Source of the DNA: Armatimonadota bacterium
GTDB taxonomy: Bacteria > Armatimonadota > Fimbriimonadia > Fimbriimonadales > ATM1
DNA length: 33,220 bases
Assembly (NCBI GenBank): GCA_022567555.1
Contig: JADFGT010000020.1
Location: forward strand, 1 to 33,220
Direction: 5' to 3'
Shown here piece by piece: positions 14,993 to 23,417 of this stretch. Under the pieces are notes generated by a model that worked only from the letters and a program-made list of their open reading frames with translations, was not told the DNA's origin and searched no databases. Made by a program: the position numbers and the translations under genes. Numbering within the stretch: position 1 is the first letter of the stretch; the number at the start of each line of letters is the position of its first letter.

Positions 14993-16255
14993 CTACCGGA
15001 TAGGCCGCTCAACCTCGCCGGCCAGGCGGCAAATTGTCGAGGCGTACCGTTCCGAGGCGCCCCGGCGGCTCTCGACCAGCCGCCGTCCGGCCTCTCCCAT
15101 GGCGTCGCGCTTCGCGGGGCCGGATAGCAGCGAACCCAGGGCGCCTCGCAGGGAGGGCGCGTCCTTCGCCACGAGCAGGGCGCCGGCAGCTTTCGCATCT
15201 TCGAACGGCTCGCGGAAGTTTCGCATGTGCGGGCCGCAGACCACCGGGCAGCCTGCCGCCAGCGGCTGGATGACGTTCTGTCCCCCCAGGTCGTCGAACC
15301 CTCCGCCGATGATGGCGGCGTAAGCCTGATGATAGGCCGATGCGAGTTCGCCGAACGTGTCCAGAATGACGAGGGCGGCTTGGTTCTGCCCGCGCGACCT
15401 TCTTCCAACCTCGAAGCCCAACTCGCGGGCCCTTTTCTCAATCGCATCTGCCCGCTCAATGTGCCTCGGCGCGAACAGCACTCTAACGTCTAAGCCTCTT
15501 AGCGCCGACAGCACGATCTCTTCTTCCGTCTCACCGCGCGCGCTGCCAACAACGATAAGACGCTCGCCCTCGCGCATCTGTAGTTCGGCCGTCCAATCCA
15601 GGTCCCTTTCCGGCGCACCGGTCTCGTCATACTTGCTGTTGCCTGCCACTTCGGTGCGTTCCGCGCCGAGCGTGCGTATGCGCTCAGCGTCGCGTTCGGT
15701 CTGCATCATGCAAACGTCAACGTTCTTCAGAAGCGCGCGATAGAAGAGCCGAAGGCGGCGGGCGCGGGAAAAACTGCGGTCTGAAAGCCGTCCGTTTATG
15801 AGGCAGGTCTTCGCTCCGGCGAACTTCGCGGCGTTAAGAAAGTTCATCCAGAGTTCCGTTTCCATCACGGCGACCACCGACGGGCGGACGCGCAGCATCG
15901 CCCCGGTGCACGCGGCCGGCACGTCCACAGGAAAATAGAAGAGGTGGTCAATCAGTTTGCCCTTGAGCGATTCTGCGATTCCGTAGCCGGTGCTGGTCGT
16001 GCATGTTAGGACCAATTCATGTTCCGGCAGGCGGGTCCGCAGTTCCTTGAGGATCGGCCGCGCGGCCACCACTTCGCCGACGCTGACAGCGTGGACCCAG
16101 ATGCGCTTTCGGTCCTCCCTTGGCGAAATCGCGTATCTGCCCAACCTTTCGGCCCAGACCGGCTGCTCTCTGCGCCTCTTTGCGCGCCAGATCATCCACG
16201 GCACCCACGCGGGCGCCAAAAGAAAGAGCAGCAAGTTGTATATGAAGCGAATCAC
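14993..16255 (-). CDS. waaA: 3-deoxy-D-manno-octulosonic acid (Kdo) transferase
   Basis: A 420-residue GT30 glycosyltransferase that adds Kdo to lipid A precursors at the inner membrane. The N-terminus has a hydrophobic anchor (IRFIYNLLLFLLAPAWVPW), then the family motif WVHAVSVGE with its catalytic glutamate, TTSTGYGIAES, and ETELWMNFL. The second domain shows VVGSARGETEEE and the nucleotide-binding region GGGFDDLGGQNVIQPLAAGCPVV (read in two parts). Length and architecture are normal. Its ATG overlaps the upstream acyltransferase stop by 4 bp. Presence with lpxK in the same window is good evidence for LPS. Confidence 0.95.
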   Translation of the reverse strand: MIRFIYNLLLFLLAPAWVPWMIWRAKRRREQPVWAERLGRYAISPREDRKRIWVHAVSVGEVVAARPILKELRTRLPEHELVLTCTTSTGYGIAESLKGKLIDHLFYFPVDVPAACTGAMLRVRPSVVAVMETELWMNFLNAAKFAGAKTCLINGRLSDRSFSRARRLRLFYRALLKNVDVCMMQTERDAERIRTLGAERTEVAGNSKYDETGAPERDLDWTAELQMREGERLIVVGSARGETEEEIVLSALRGLDVRVLFAPRHIERADAIEKRARELGFEVGRRSRGQNQAALVILDTFGELASAYHQAYAAIIGGGFDDLGGQNVIQPLAAGCPVVCGPHMRNFREPFEDAKAAGALLVAKDAPSLRGALGSLLSGPAKRDAMGEAGRRLVESRRGASERYASTICRLAGEVERPIR

Positions 16256-16905
16256 GAGAAACCCATCTCCGCTTCGGCGACCTGTTGAAGGCGGTTCATT
16301 TCACTTTCGAGCGCGGTCTGCAACTCTTCGAACTGTTTCTCATCCGCGTCCTTCGGCACGGTCATCGGGTCTCCGAGAACGATGACCGCCCGGCCGAAGG
16401 GCGCGGGAACCATGTAGCTGTCCCAACTGGACAGGAGTTTTCTCGGGCGGGCGCTCGACGCGGCCGGAATGATCGCCGCCCCCCCCTTCTGAGCGAGCCA
16501 CAGGACCCCCCGCTGCACCTTCCGAGCCGGGCCGCGCGGACCGTCCGGAGTGTAAACGAACGTGCCGCCCCTGCGCAGAACGCGCACGCACTCGGCTGCG
16601 GCGCGCGCGCCCCCCCGGCCTGTGCTTCCTCTTATTGTTCTGAATCCGAACCGGCGGAAGATGCCGTTCTGCATGTCGCCGTCGCGCGACCGGCTGATGA
16701 GCGCCCACCATCCTCGGTTTCGGAAATGAAGCGCGGCCATGAAGGTTCGCCCGTGCCAGCCCGCGATGATGCGGCCCCTTTTGCACTTCTCCAGTTTCTC
16801 TTCGCCGAGGATTCGAAACCGGAGCGTGAACCCGATGAGGCGCGACGCGGCGTAGACCGCCGCCGCAAGGAGAGTGGGCTTTACCTGCCGCAACCACGCG
16901 CGCAT
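16252..16905 (-). CDS. DUF374 lysophospholipid acyltransferase-family protein
   Basis: A 217-residue protein of the DUF374 group of membrane acyltransferases. The substrate-site motif is GWHGRTFMA rather than the NHxSxxD of PlsC, as usual in DUF374. It is followed by SRSRDGDMQNGIFRRFG, GSTGRGGARA and YTPDGPRGPARKVQRG, all conserved blocks of the family. The N-terminal hydrophobic segment (LLAAAVYAASRLIGF) suggests membrane association. DUF374 genes are frequently adjacent to waaA, as here, where the two overlap by 4 bp, so a role in lipid A or outer membrane lipid assembly is likely but unproven. Confidence 0.88.
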   Translation of the reverse strand: MRAWLRQVKPTLLAAAVYAASRLIGFTLRFRILGEEKLEKCKRGRIIAGWHGRTFMAALHFRNRGWWALISRSRDGDMQNGIFRRFGFRTIRGSTGRGGARAAAECVRVLRRGGTFVYTPDGPRGPARKVQRGVLWLAQKGGAAIIPAASSARPRKLLSSWDSYMVPAPFGRAVIVLGDPMTVPKDADEKQFEELQTALESEMNRLQQVAEAEMGFS

Positions 16906-16960
16906 GTGGTTGAGTTTAGCAGAGCCGTTATGCCGGTGCGGTCGCTTGACGCCCCCGCGC

Positions 16961-17938
16961 CTACGGCCAGGTCGGCGAGAGGCTCTTGGCGAAGTCGTAA
17001 GGCGGCGAGTGCACGCCCCCCTCGGTGACGATGCGGTTGATGAAGGGCGCCGGAGTTACGTCGAAGGCCGGGTTCCAGACCGGGCATCCCTCAGGCGCGA
17101 CTGCAACACCGCGCACGCGCGTGACCTCCTCCGGCGGCCGCTCCTCTATCGGAATCTCGTCGCCGGTCGGCGTCATCCGGTCTATCGTGCTCGTGGGCGC
17201 GGCGACGGCGAACGTCACCCCGTACTCGTTGGCCGCCAGCGCCAGCGCGTAGGTTCCGATCTTGTTGGCTGTGTCTCCGTTCGCGGCGATGCGGTCGGCG
17301 CCGGTTATGACCAGGTCGGCGCCCATCCGGTCCATCCACCAGGCCGCCGCGCCGTCCGGGATGACGCGGAACGGGACCCCGTCCCGCAGCAGCTCCCAGG
17401 CGTTCAGCCGCAGTCCTTGCAGGCGCGGGCGCGTTTCCAGTAGGACCGCCTCTTTCAGTTTCCCTTCCCGGTGGGCGGTGCGGATGACGCCGAGCGCCGT
17501 GCCGATGCCCGGCGCGGCGAGGCTGCCGGTGCTGCAGATTGTGAGGACGACGGCGTCCTCGGGCACAAGCGACGCGCCGTGCCGGCCGATCGCTTCGCAT
17601 GCCCGCCGCTCCTCTTCGTGGAGCGCTTCGGCCTCGGCCAGCGGGTCGTCGGCGCGGGCGACGCGGGCGAGCGCCTTAGAGAGGTTTGCGGCGGTGGGCC
17701 GGGTCTCCGCGAGGCCGCGCCGGGCCGCCTGTTCGTCGGCGCCTGACCGCCGGGCGAGCGCCAGGCCGTACGCCGCGGCGACACCGATGAGGGGCGCGCC
17801 CCGAACGGCCATCTCCCGGATCGCTTCGGCCACCTGCTCCCAGGTCGCCGCTTCGATCCACTCCTCCCGCTCGGGCAGATGGCGCTGGTCGAGGATCCGC
17901 AACCGCCCGTTCTCCCACCGCACCGGTTCCAAGCCCAC
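16961..17938 (-). CDS. mtnA: S-methyl-5-thioribose-1-phosphate isomerase
   Basis: A 325-residue aldose-ketose isomerase of the methionine salvage pathway, converting methylthioribose 1-phosphate to methylthioribulose 1-phosphate. Motifs are VRWENGRLRILDQ at the N-terminus, RGAPLIG (46-52), the catalytic-cysteine segment LTICSTGSLA (Cys135), ETRPRLQGLRLNAWEL and ITGADRIAANGD with the catalytic Asp215, then NKIGTY. The cysteine is flanked by Ile and Ser where many MtnA proteins have His and Asn. I chose the GTG at 17938 because the family N-terminus begins there; the longer frame to 18169 would overlap the divergent permease. No other salvage gene is nearby. It leads the minus-strand run. Confidence 0.94.
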   Translation of the reverse strand: MGLEPVRWENGRLRILDQRHLPEREEWIEAATWEQVAEAIREMAVRGAPLIGVAAAYGLALARRSGADEQAARRGLAETRPTAANLSKALARVARADDPLAEAEALHEEERRACEAIGRHGASLVPEDAVVLTICSTGSLAAPGIGTALGVIRTAHREGKLKEAVLLETRPRLQGLRLNAWELLRDGVPFRVIPDGAAAWWMDRMGADLVITGADRIAANGDTANKIGTYALALAANEYGVTFAVAAPTSTIDRMTPTGDEIPIEERPPEEVTRVRGVAVAPEGCPVWNPAFDVTPAPFINRIVTEGGVHSPPYDFAKSLSPTWP

Positions 17939-17977
17939 GTCCGCAGGATACCGCCCCGCTCCGCCGAAGTGAAGGAC

Positions 17978-19567
17978 GTGCCGCTGACCTCTCGCGTGGG
18001 CAGACGACGGCCGCGGGCCCGGCTCGCGCTGGCGGCGCTTTACGTGTTGCTCACAGTCGGCTCCATCACGATGGTTTTTCCATTCCTGCTCATGGCGACG
18101 ACCGGAATGAAAGGCCCCACCGATCAGAACGACAACCGTGTTATTCCGGCATATTGGAGAGAGGACCATGAACTATTCCGCAAGTTCGTAGACGACAAAT
18201 ACGGCGGAGGAATCGAAACGGCAGGTGTTTTTTACGGCGAACCGCAGGCCGTGCGATTGATGTCATCCGAACGAACTGAAGAGCTCATGGAGATCGCGGC
18301 GCTGTCCGATGATGAGTTCCGGCGGTTTGAACGGTTCCTTTTGGACCTGCCGTTGGATCAGTGGGAGCCGGGATTCAGGCTTTCGCCTGGAAGGGTCAAC
18401 TCGAAACTTTCGCTGATGTACCAGGAGTGGCTTCGCCGTAGATATGCCGGCATCGAAGCCCTGAACGACGCGTATATGGAGCAAAACATTATCTTCCAGA
18501 CCGTTCAGCCTCCTGCGGAGCGCTATACGAGCCTGCGCTGGGAGCCGGAGGAGGACTTGAAGTGGAGCGAATGGCAGGAGTTCAAGGCCCGTCTGCCCGC
18601 CCAGTACCGGGTCCCCATCACGGTGCGCGGCCAGTGGCAGCATTTCGTCCGTTCCCGGTTCAGCAATCGAATTGGCCGGGTCCCGGAAGAGTTCAGGCGG
18701 GGTGCGGACGAGTTCTCCTCTCTTGACGTGGCGCCCGGGACGCCACTTCATACGGAGTTCCTGGCGACGGCGCTGCCGGAACGGTACAGGACCGACAACC
18801 CGGACGCTCGCTGGAAGGCGGAGACCGGCGAAGATACGCTCCCGGTCGCAGAGTTTGATGCCGCCTTCGTTGCGAAGCACAAGCAGGAACTTCGCACGGA
18901 GTATTCCGCGCGAAACTACGTGTACGTATTGGACTTCATAATGCTGCACGGGCGCGCGATCTGGAACTCGATTATCTTTTGCCTACTCGCCGTGATCACT
19001 CAGTTGACAGTGAATCCAATCGCTGCGTATGCGCTTTCCCGGTATCCGATGCCGAACACAGGCAAAATACTGCTTTTTCTTCTGGCGACGATGGCCTTTC
19101 CGGCGGAGGTGACGATGATCCCCGCTTTCCTTCTGCTGCGCGACCTTGGGCTGTTGAACACGTTTGCGGCGCTCGTCCTTCCAACCGTTGCGAGCGGTTT
19201 CTCAATCTATCTGCTGAAAGGCTTTTTCGACAGTCTGCCGCGCGACTATTACGAAAGCGGCGCCATTGAGGGCGCAAAGGAATCCACGCTTTTCTGGAAG
19301 ATTACGATTCCGCTCACCAAACCGGTATTGGCGGTCATCGCGCTAACAGCGTTCATGGGCGCGTACGGCGCTTTCATCTATGCGTTTCTCGTCGCGCAGG
19401 ATCAGCGCATGTGGACGCTTGTGGTATGGATCTATGAACTGCAAACGCGCGCGCCGAAGTCCGTGATGATGGCGGCGCTCACGTTGGCTTCGGTTCCCAC
19501 CCTCTTGGTCTTCCTGGCGGCCCAGCGAGTAATCCTGCGGGGCATCATTTTGCCGAGCGAGAAGTGA
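17978..19567 (+). CDS. MalG-type sugar ABC transporter permease with large extracytoplasmic insert
   Basis: About 529 residues, nearly twice the usual MalG length. One transmembrane helix (roughly residues 17-44) is followed by about 280 polar residues. Then comes a normal MetI-like permease core with helices from about 326 and the EAA loop ESGAIEGAKESTLFWKITIP (426-445) that contacts the ATPase. The insert should lie outside the cytoplasm. It contains repeated motifs of the form FVDDKYGG, WLRRRYAGIEALNDAY and FVRSRFSNRIGRVPEEF, resembling W-x-RYxxIxxLN segments of sugar-acting proteins. No MalF partner, binding protein or ATPase lies nearby. The start is uncertain (GTG 17969 or 17978); only about 40 bp separate it from divergent mtnA. 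Confidence 0.85.
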   Translation: MPLTSRVGRRRPRARLALAALYVLLTVGSITMVFPFLLMATTGMKGPTDQNDNRVIPAYWREDHELFRKFVDDKYGGGIETAGVFYGEPQAVRLMSSERTEELMEIAALSDDEFRRFERFLLDLPLDQWEPGFRLSPGRVNSKLSLMYQEWLRRRYAGIEALNDAYMEQNIIFQTVQPPAERYTSLRWEPEEDLKWSEWQEFKARLPAQYRVPITVRGQWQHFVRSRFSNRIGRVPEEFRRGADEFSSLDVAPGTPLHTEFLATALPERYRTDNPDARWKAETGEDTLPVAEFDAAFVAKHKQELRTEYSARNYVYVLDFIMLHGRAIWNSIIFCLLAVITQLTVNPIAAYALSRYPMPNTGKILLFLLATMAFPAEVTMIPAFLLLRDLGLLNTFAALVLPTVASGFSIYLLKGFFDSLPRDYYESGAIEGAKESTLFWKITIPLTKPVLAVIALTAFMGAYGAFIYAFLVAQDQRMWTLVVWIYELQTRAPKSVMMAALTLASVPTLLVFLAAQRVILRGIILPSEK

Positions 19568-19636
19568 GGCTCGTTGCAGGATTAGAGCGAAAACCTGTAT
19601 TTTAGGGCCCTGGTGTGCAATAACGCGGCATAGGCA

Positions 19637-19873
19637 ATGGCGGACATCGGCAGCCTCGGGCGCGTCCTTCTCTTCGCCGGCTTGGGCTTGGCGGCGTTGG
19701 GTGGGATTCTGATTCTGCTGAAGGGCGTACCGGGCCTGCGTGTCGGCCGGCTGCCGGGAGATATTCTTATTGAGAGAGACGGCTTTACTTTCTATTTTCC
19801 GTTGGCGACGTTGTTGGTAATCAGTTTGATAGCGTCCGCGATTATCTTGTTTATAGCCTGGGTGAGACGATGA
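19637..19873 (+). CDS. DUF2905 small membrane protein
   Basis: A 78-residue protein with two hydrophobic helices, at about residues 8-28 and 53-75. Between them is the family signature VGRLPGDILIERDGFTFYFP, which identifies DUF2905. The family is widespread and uncharacterised. In many genomes it lies close to tRNA-modification or DNA-repair genes such as queA and ruvB, and here queA is two genes downstream. The stop overlaps the HAD gene start as ATGA. Confidence 0.9.
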   Translation: MADIGSLGRVLLFAGLGLAALGGILILLKGVPGLRVGRLPGDILIERDGFTFYFPLATLLVISLIASAIILFIAWVRR

Positions 19874-20577
19874 TCCGACTCGTTACATTCGATGCGTCTG
19901 GGACGCTGGTTGACCATGATTGGGATCCCGCGGGATTGATCTACAACGCGGCGACCGCACTTGGCGTCCAAGTTCCGGAAACGAAAGCAACGAACGCCTA
20001 TGAGCGGATTCATACGAGGCGGCGGGCCTCTCTGGAAGAGGTCGAGAAGCGCGGCGACCCTTCCGAAATACGCGCGTTCTGGCAAGGCGAGGTGGCTGAG
20101 TGGCTGCAAGCGGTCGGCGGGGACCCGTCTCTTTCGCGAGACATTTATGAGACTTGTCGCCGCAAAACATTTTCTACGTCCAACCGTATATGGAGAGTAT
20201 TTCCTGACGTTGAAGGCGCGCTCAGCGCGTTGCGCGCGCGCGGGCTTCGCCTCGGCGTCATCAGTAACTGGGACTCTTCGCTGCATGAGATCCTCAGGAA
20301 CCTGCGAATCTATGAGCATTTCGATTTCGTGGTCGCATCCCTGGAGTTCGGTGTGGAAAAACCCGCGGCCGGGATCTTCCTCGAGGCGTTGCGCCGCGGC
20401 GACGCACAGGCGAGCGAGACGCTGCACGTGGGAGATCACCTGGAAGACGACGTGCGAGGTGCCGAGGCCGCCGGGATGAGGGCGTTGCACCTGGACCGCT
20501 CCCGGCCACCGGACAGGGCCGCAGGACGGATCGCCGATCTCGCCGAGGTAGCGGAGGCCGTGGCCGCATGCGGGTGA
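19870..20577 (+). CDS. HAD-superfamily hydrolase
   Basis: A 235-residue haloacid-dehalogenase fold protein with the C1-type cap of subfamily IA. Motif I is TFDASGTLVD with nucleophile Asp8; the +2 position is Ser10, not the Asp that serves as acid/base in most HAD phosphatases. Motif II is VISNWDSS, the motif III lysine is in VEKPAAGIF and motif IV is HVGDHLEDDVRGAEAAGM. Overall it resembles HDHD3/YjjG-like members. The missing second Asp makes ordinary phosphatase activity uncertain. It overlaps DUF2905 by 4 bp and queA by 10 bp, so it is translated as part of that unit. Confidence 0.88.
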   Translation: MIRLVTFDASGTLVDHDWDPAGLIYNAATALGVQVPETKATNAYERIHTRRRASLEEVEKRGDPSEIRAFWQGEVAEWLQAVGGDPSLSRDIYETCRRKTFSTSNRIWRVFPDVEGALSALRARGLRLGVISNWDSSLHEILRNLRIYEHFDFVVASLEFGVEKPAAGIFLEALRRGDAQASETLHVGDHLEDDVRGAEAAGMRALHLDRSRPPDRAAGRIADLAEVAEAVAACG

Positions 20578-21602
20578 GCGAGTCCGACTACGCGCTTCCT
20601 GACGAAGCGATCGCCCAGACGCCGGCCGAGCCGCGCGATTCGAGCCGGATGCTCATATTGGACCGCTGCACGGGCGAGATCGAGCACGCGCGCTTCAGAG
20701 ACCTGCCCAAGCACCTTGAGCCGGGCGACCTCGTAGTGATGAACGACGCCCGCGTGACGGCGCTGCGGCTCCACGGCAGGAAGCCGGCCGGGGCGCGTGT
20801 GGAGGCGCTGCTTCTGAGGGAGGTGACGCCCGGGGTCTATGCGGCGCTCGTCAAGCCGGGGCGGCGGCTGAAGAAGGGCGCCCGAATCATGTTTCGCGAA
20901 GGGCTCGAAGCGGAAGTGATCGGCAAAACGGAGGATGGCGGCCGGGTCCTGCGCTTCAATCCGGCGGATAACCTGCCGTCGAAACTGAAGCGCATCGGCA
21001 GCACCCCGCTTCCACCCTATTTCAAGGGCGAACTGGACGACCCAGAAAGATATCAGACCGTCTACGCGAGCGCACCCGGAAGTTCGGCGGCGCCGACGGC
21101 GGGCCTGCACTTCACGCCTGAACTCTTGCGGACGCTGCATGAACGCGGCGTGGAGACAGCGATGGTGAGTCTGGAGGTGGGCTTGGACACATTTCGCCCG
21201 ATTCCGGCCGGAAACGTGGAGGAGCATAAGATGCACGGCGAAAACTACTGTGTGCCCATGGAGACGGCCCAAAAGGTGGCCTCGGCCCGAGGGCGCGTGG
21301 TTGCGGTCGGGACGACTACGGTCCGCGCCCTCGAGTCGGCGGCAGCCGGGACGCGGCGCGTCGAGCCCGGTTCCGGCAACACGGACCTCTTTATCAGGCC
21401 CAGTTACAACTTTCGGGTGGTGGACGGGATCATCACGAACTTCCATCTACCGAGAACGACGATGTTGCTGTTGGTGGCGGCGTTTTGCGGTGGCGCGCGG
21501 CTGAAGGCCGCTTACCGTGAGGCCTTGCAGGCGGGCTACCGCTTTCTGAGTTTCGGAGATAGTATGCTGATCTTGGCGAGGGAACAAAATGCGAAAGATT
21601 GA
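20568..21602 (+). CDS. queA: S-adenosylmethionine:tRNA ribosyltransferase-isomerase
   Basis: A 344-residue enzyme of normal length. It transfers and isomerises the ribosyl group of SAM onto preQ1-tRNA to make epoxyqueuosine at position 34. Diagnostic segments are YALPDEAIAQTPAEPRDSSRML at the N-terminus (read in two parts), GDLVVMNDARV, SSAAPTAGLHFT, GLDTFRPI, VGTTTVRALES and NFHLPRTTMLLLV. Its start lies 10 bp inside the HAD gene and its end 14 bp inside the HTH gene. No tgt or queG is seen here. Confidence 0.97.
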   Translation: MRVSESDYALPDEAIAQTPAEPRDSSRMLILDRCTGEIEHARFRDLPKHLEPGDLVVMNDARVTALRLHGRKPAGARVEALLLREVTPGVYAALVKPGRRLKKGARIMFREGLEAEVIGKTEDGGRVLRFNPADNLPSKLKRIGSTPLPPYFKGELDDPERYQTVYASAPGSSAAPTAGLHFTPELLRTLHERGVETAMVSLEVGLDTFRPIPAGNVEEHKMHGENYCVPMETAQKVASARGRVVAVGTTTVRALESAAAGTRRVEPGSGNTDLFIRPSYNFRVVDGIITNFHLPRTTMLLLVAAFCGGARLKAAYREALQAGYRFLSFGDSMLILAREQNAKD

Positions 21603-22224
21603 ACCGGACCCGTTCGACTACATTGAAAGCGCGTTCGTAGAGGCTGCGCAAGAGGGGACGACGAAGCCCAACAAGAGGCGGACGGCCCCCGCAGGCACGG
21701 TCAAGACCGCGCCTCCTCCCACGAAATCCAGCCCCAAGTTGGTTGAGGCGATTCGGCGCTCGCGTTCGCCCGCCCCCGAACCGGAGCCTGAGGAAGAAGA
21801 GGAAGAGGTGGCGCCGAAAGTTCGCCTAAAGCGAACTGGAATGCGGACGCCGCGCCCCCGGCAGCGGCGCCGCAAAGCGGTCAAGGGCCCGCTCATCCCC
21901 GAGAAGTTGGAGCGGCTATGGGAACAGGTGCCGAAGAACCTGAAGTTTCTGGCAGGCGTGTATGACGACCGCGTGACACAGAAGTATTATTCTTCGCGAT
22001 TCAAAGAACCGCGCGAGGAGTTGATTCGCCGGTTGATGGATCCGGAACTGAATCTGGAGGATACGGCGCGGCTGTTGGGCGTCTGCCCGGCAACCGTGCG
22101 AAGGTATACAAATCGCGGCTGGCTGAAGCATCATCGCACGAAGGGCAACCAGCGGCGGTTCCGCCTCTCCGGCATTGTCCAGTTTGTGGATGATCACGGC
22201 CGTAACCCGGAGTCGTCTGCGTGA
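21589..22224 (+). CDS. HTH (MerR/excisionase-like) DNA-binding protein with disordered N-terminus
   Basis: A 211-residue protein. Residues 1-100 are low complexity: Lys/Pro/Thr-rich, an acidic stretch of Glu at about 66-73, then a basic RPRQRRRK block. Residues about 105-150 look helical. Residues 155-202 hold a winged HTH of the excisionase/MerR type (NLEDTARLLGVCPATVRRY, then GNQRRFRLSGIVQFV), where a helix reads DNA and the RRF wing follows. No ligand domain is visible, so it is more a nucleoid or phage-like DNA binder than a classic MerR sensor. It overlaps queA by 14 bp and the glycosyltransferase by 4 bp. Target and role unknown. Confidence 0.82.
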   Translation: MRKIEPDPFDYIESAFVEAAQEGTTKPNKRRTAPAGTVKTAPPPTKSSPKLVEAIRRSRSPAPEPEPEEEEEEVAPKVRLKRTGMRTPRPRQRRRKAVKGPLIPEKLERLWEQVPKNLKFLAGVYDDRVTQKYYSSRFKEPREELIRRLMDPELNLEDTARLLGVCPATVRRYTNRGWLKHHRTKGNQRRFRLSGIVQFVDDHGRNPESSA

Positions 22225-23417
22225 GGATTGCGATTTTTTCGGACAGTTACACGCCGATTGCGAACGGTGTTTCCGTCAGCATAGAGACATTGGTGGAGGA
22301 ACTGCGTTCGCGCGGCCACTCGGTTCATATATTCACGTCCGCATATCCGCGCTTCCGTGACAAAGACCCGAACGTTTATCGGTTCCGGTCGCTTATGACG
22401 CCGTTTGCAAATGAGTATCCGCTCGCGTTTCCGCCCTTTTATCCGATGTTGCGGCGGTTTAGGAGGCACAGGTTTGACCTGATGCACACCCACACGCCGT
22501 ATACGGTCGGATTTGTCGGTCTGAGATGGGCGGAGTCACACTATTTGCCCTTGGTCAGCACCTATCATACGCTGTATGAGAAATATGCGCATTACGTTCC
22601 CTTCTTTCCTGAATGGTTCGTGCGTCAGAAGATATCGCAGCACACTCATTACTATTACAATAGGTGTGCGCAGGTTATCGCGCCGAGTGAAGCAGCGCTG
22701 CAATCGTTGGAAGATCACGCCGTGAAACGGCCCATTACAGTCATCCCGACGGGCAACCCGGAGCCGAGAAAGTTCTCGAAAGAGGAGGCCCGAAAGATTG
22801 TTGGGTCGAAGGCCGGCGAGAAACTGCTGCTATATGTGGGAAGAATCGCGAAAGAGAAGAATATGCCGCTGCTGTTTGAGGCGGCGCAGCTCATAATGCA
22901 AGAACGCGACGACGTACGTTTTTGGCTGGTGGGCGACGGCCCGTTTCGCGGACAGTGCGAGCAGTTGGCGCGGGACCTCGGCATCGGCGACCGTGTGCGC
23001 TTCGTGGGCGCAATTCGCCGTGACGAGGTCGATATGTATTACATTGCGTCTGACCTGTTCATTTTCTCCAGCATGACGGAAACGCAGGGCTTGGTGATCG
23101 GCGAAGCGATGTCGCTCGGTGTGCCGGCGGTGGCGGTGCGCGGCGGCGGGGCCAGCGCCGGTATACGTGAGGACGAAAACGGCTTCGTTGTCGGAAACCA
23201 CAAACTGGAGTTCGCGAACATCGTCTCAAAGATTCTGTGCAATGCGTCTCTGCTCGGAAGGCTGTCTGAAGGCGCCAAGAGAAGCGCGAAGCAGTGGACG
23301 ACCGGCGACATGTGCGATAAAGTTGTGGAAGTGTATGAAGGGGCTTTGACGACGCATGCCGGCAATCGGAAGCGTGTGAAAAAGGGTCTGGCAGGTGCTC
23401 GTTCGAGAGCGAATTGA
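22221..23417 (+). CDS. GT4 glycosyltransferase (glycolipid-synthase-like)
   Basis: A 398-residue GT-B fold retaining glycosyltransferase. The N-terminal domain begins IAIFSDSYTPIANGVSVSI, the pattern seen in diacylglycerol glucosyltransferases and related GT4 enzymes. HTHTPYTVG follows and the donor domain shows LLYVGRIAKEKN, VGDGPFRGQ and the E-x7-E motif TETQGLVIGEAMSLGVPAVA, then ENGFVV. The acceptor is likely a membrane lipid or other envelope glycan; this is inference from similarity by eye. The GTG start overlaps the preceding stop by 4 bp. The last 23 bp overlap dgt. Confidence 0.9.
   Translation: MRIAIFSDSYTPIANGVSVSIETLVEELRSRGHSVHIFTSAYPRFRDKDPNVYRFRSLMTPFANEYPLAFPPFYPMLRRFRRHRFDLMHTHTPYTVGFVGLRWAESHYLPLVSTYHTLYEKYAHYVPFFPEWFVRQKISQHTHYYYNRCAQVIAPSEAALQSLEDHAVKRPITVIPTGNPEPRKFSKEEARKIVGSKAGEKLLLYVGRIAKEKNMPLLFEAAQLIMQERDDVRFWLVGDGPFRGQCEQLARDLGIGDRVRFVGAIRRDEVDMYYIASDLFIFSSMTETQGLVIGEAMSLGVPAVAVRGGGASAGIREDENGFVVGNHKLEFANIVSKILCNASLLGRLSEGAKRSAKQWTTGDMCDKVVEVYEGALTTHAGNRKRVKKGLAGARSRAN

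Noticed and set aside
17939-18169. 77-residue N-terminal extension of mtnA
   Set aside because: It would overlap the divergent permease coding region and has no similarity to MtnA.
19574-19603. Sigma-70 promoter TTGCAG-18-TATTTT before DUF2905
   Set aside because: Both boxes match poorly (about 3 and 4 of 6), so it is not better than chance in this gap.
20436-21446. 336-codon frame on the minus strand
   Set aside because: Antisense to queA and the HAD gene, which both have clear family motifs.
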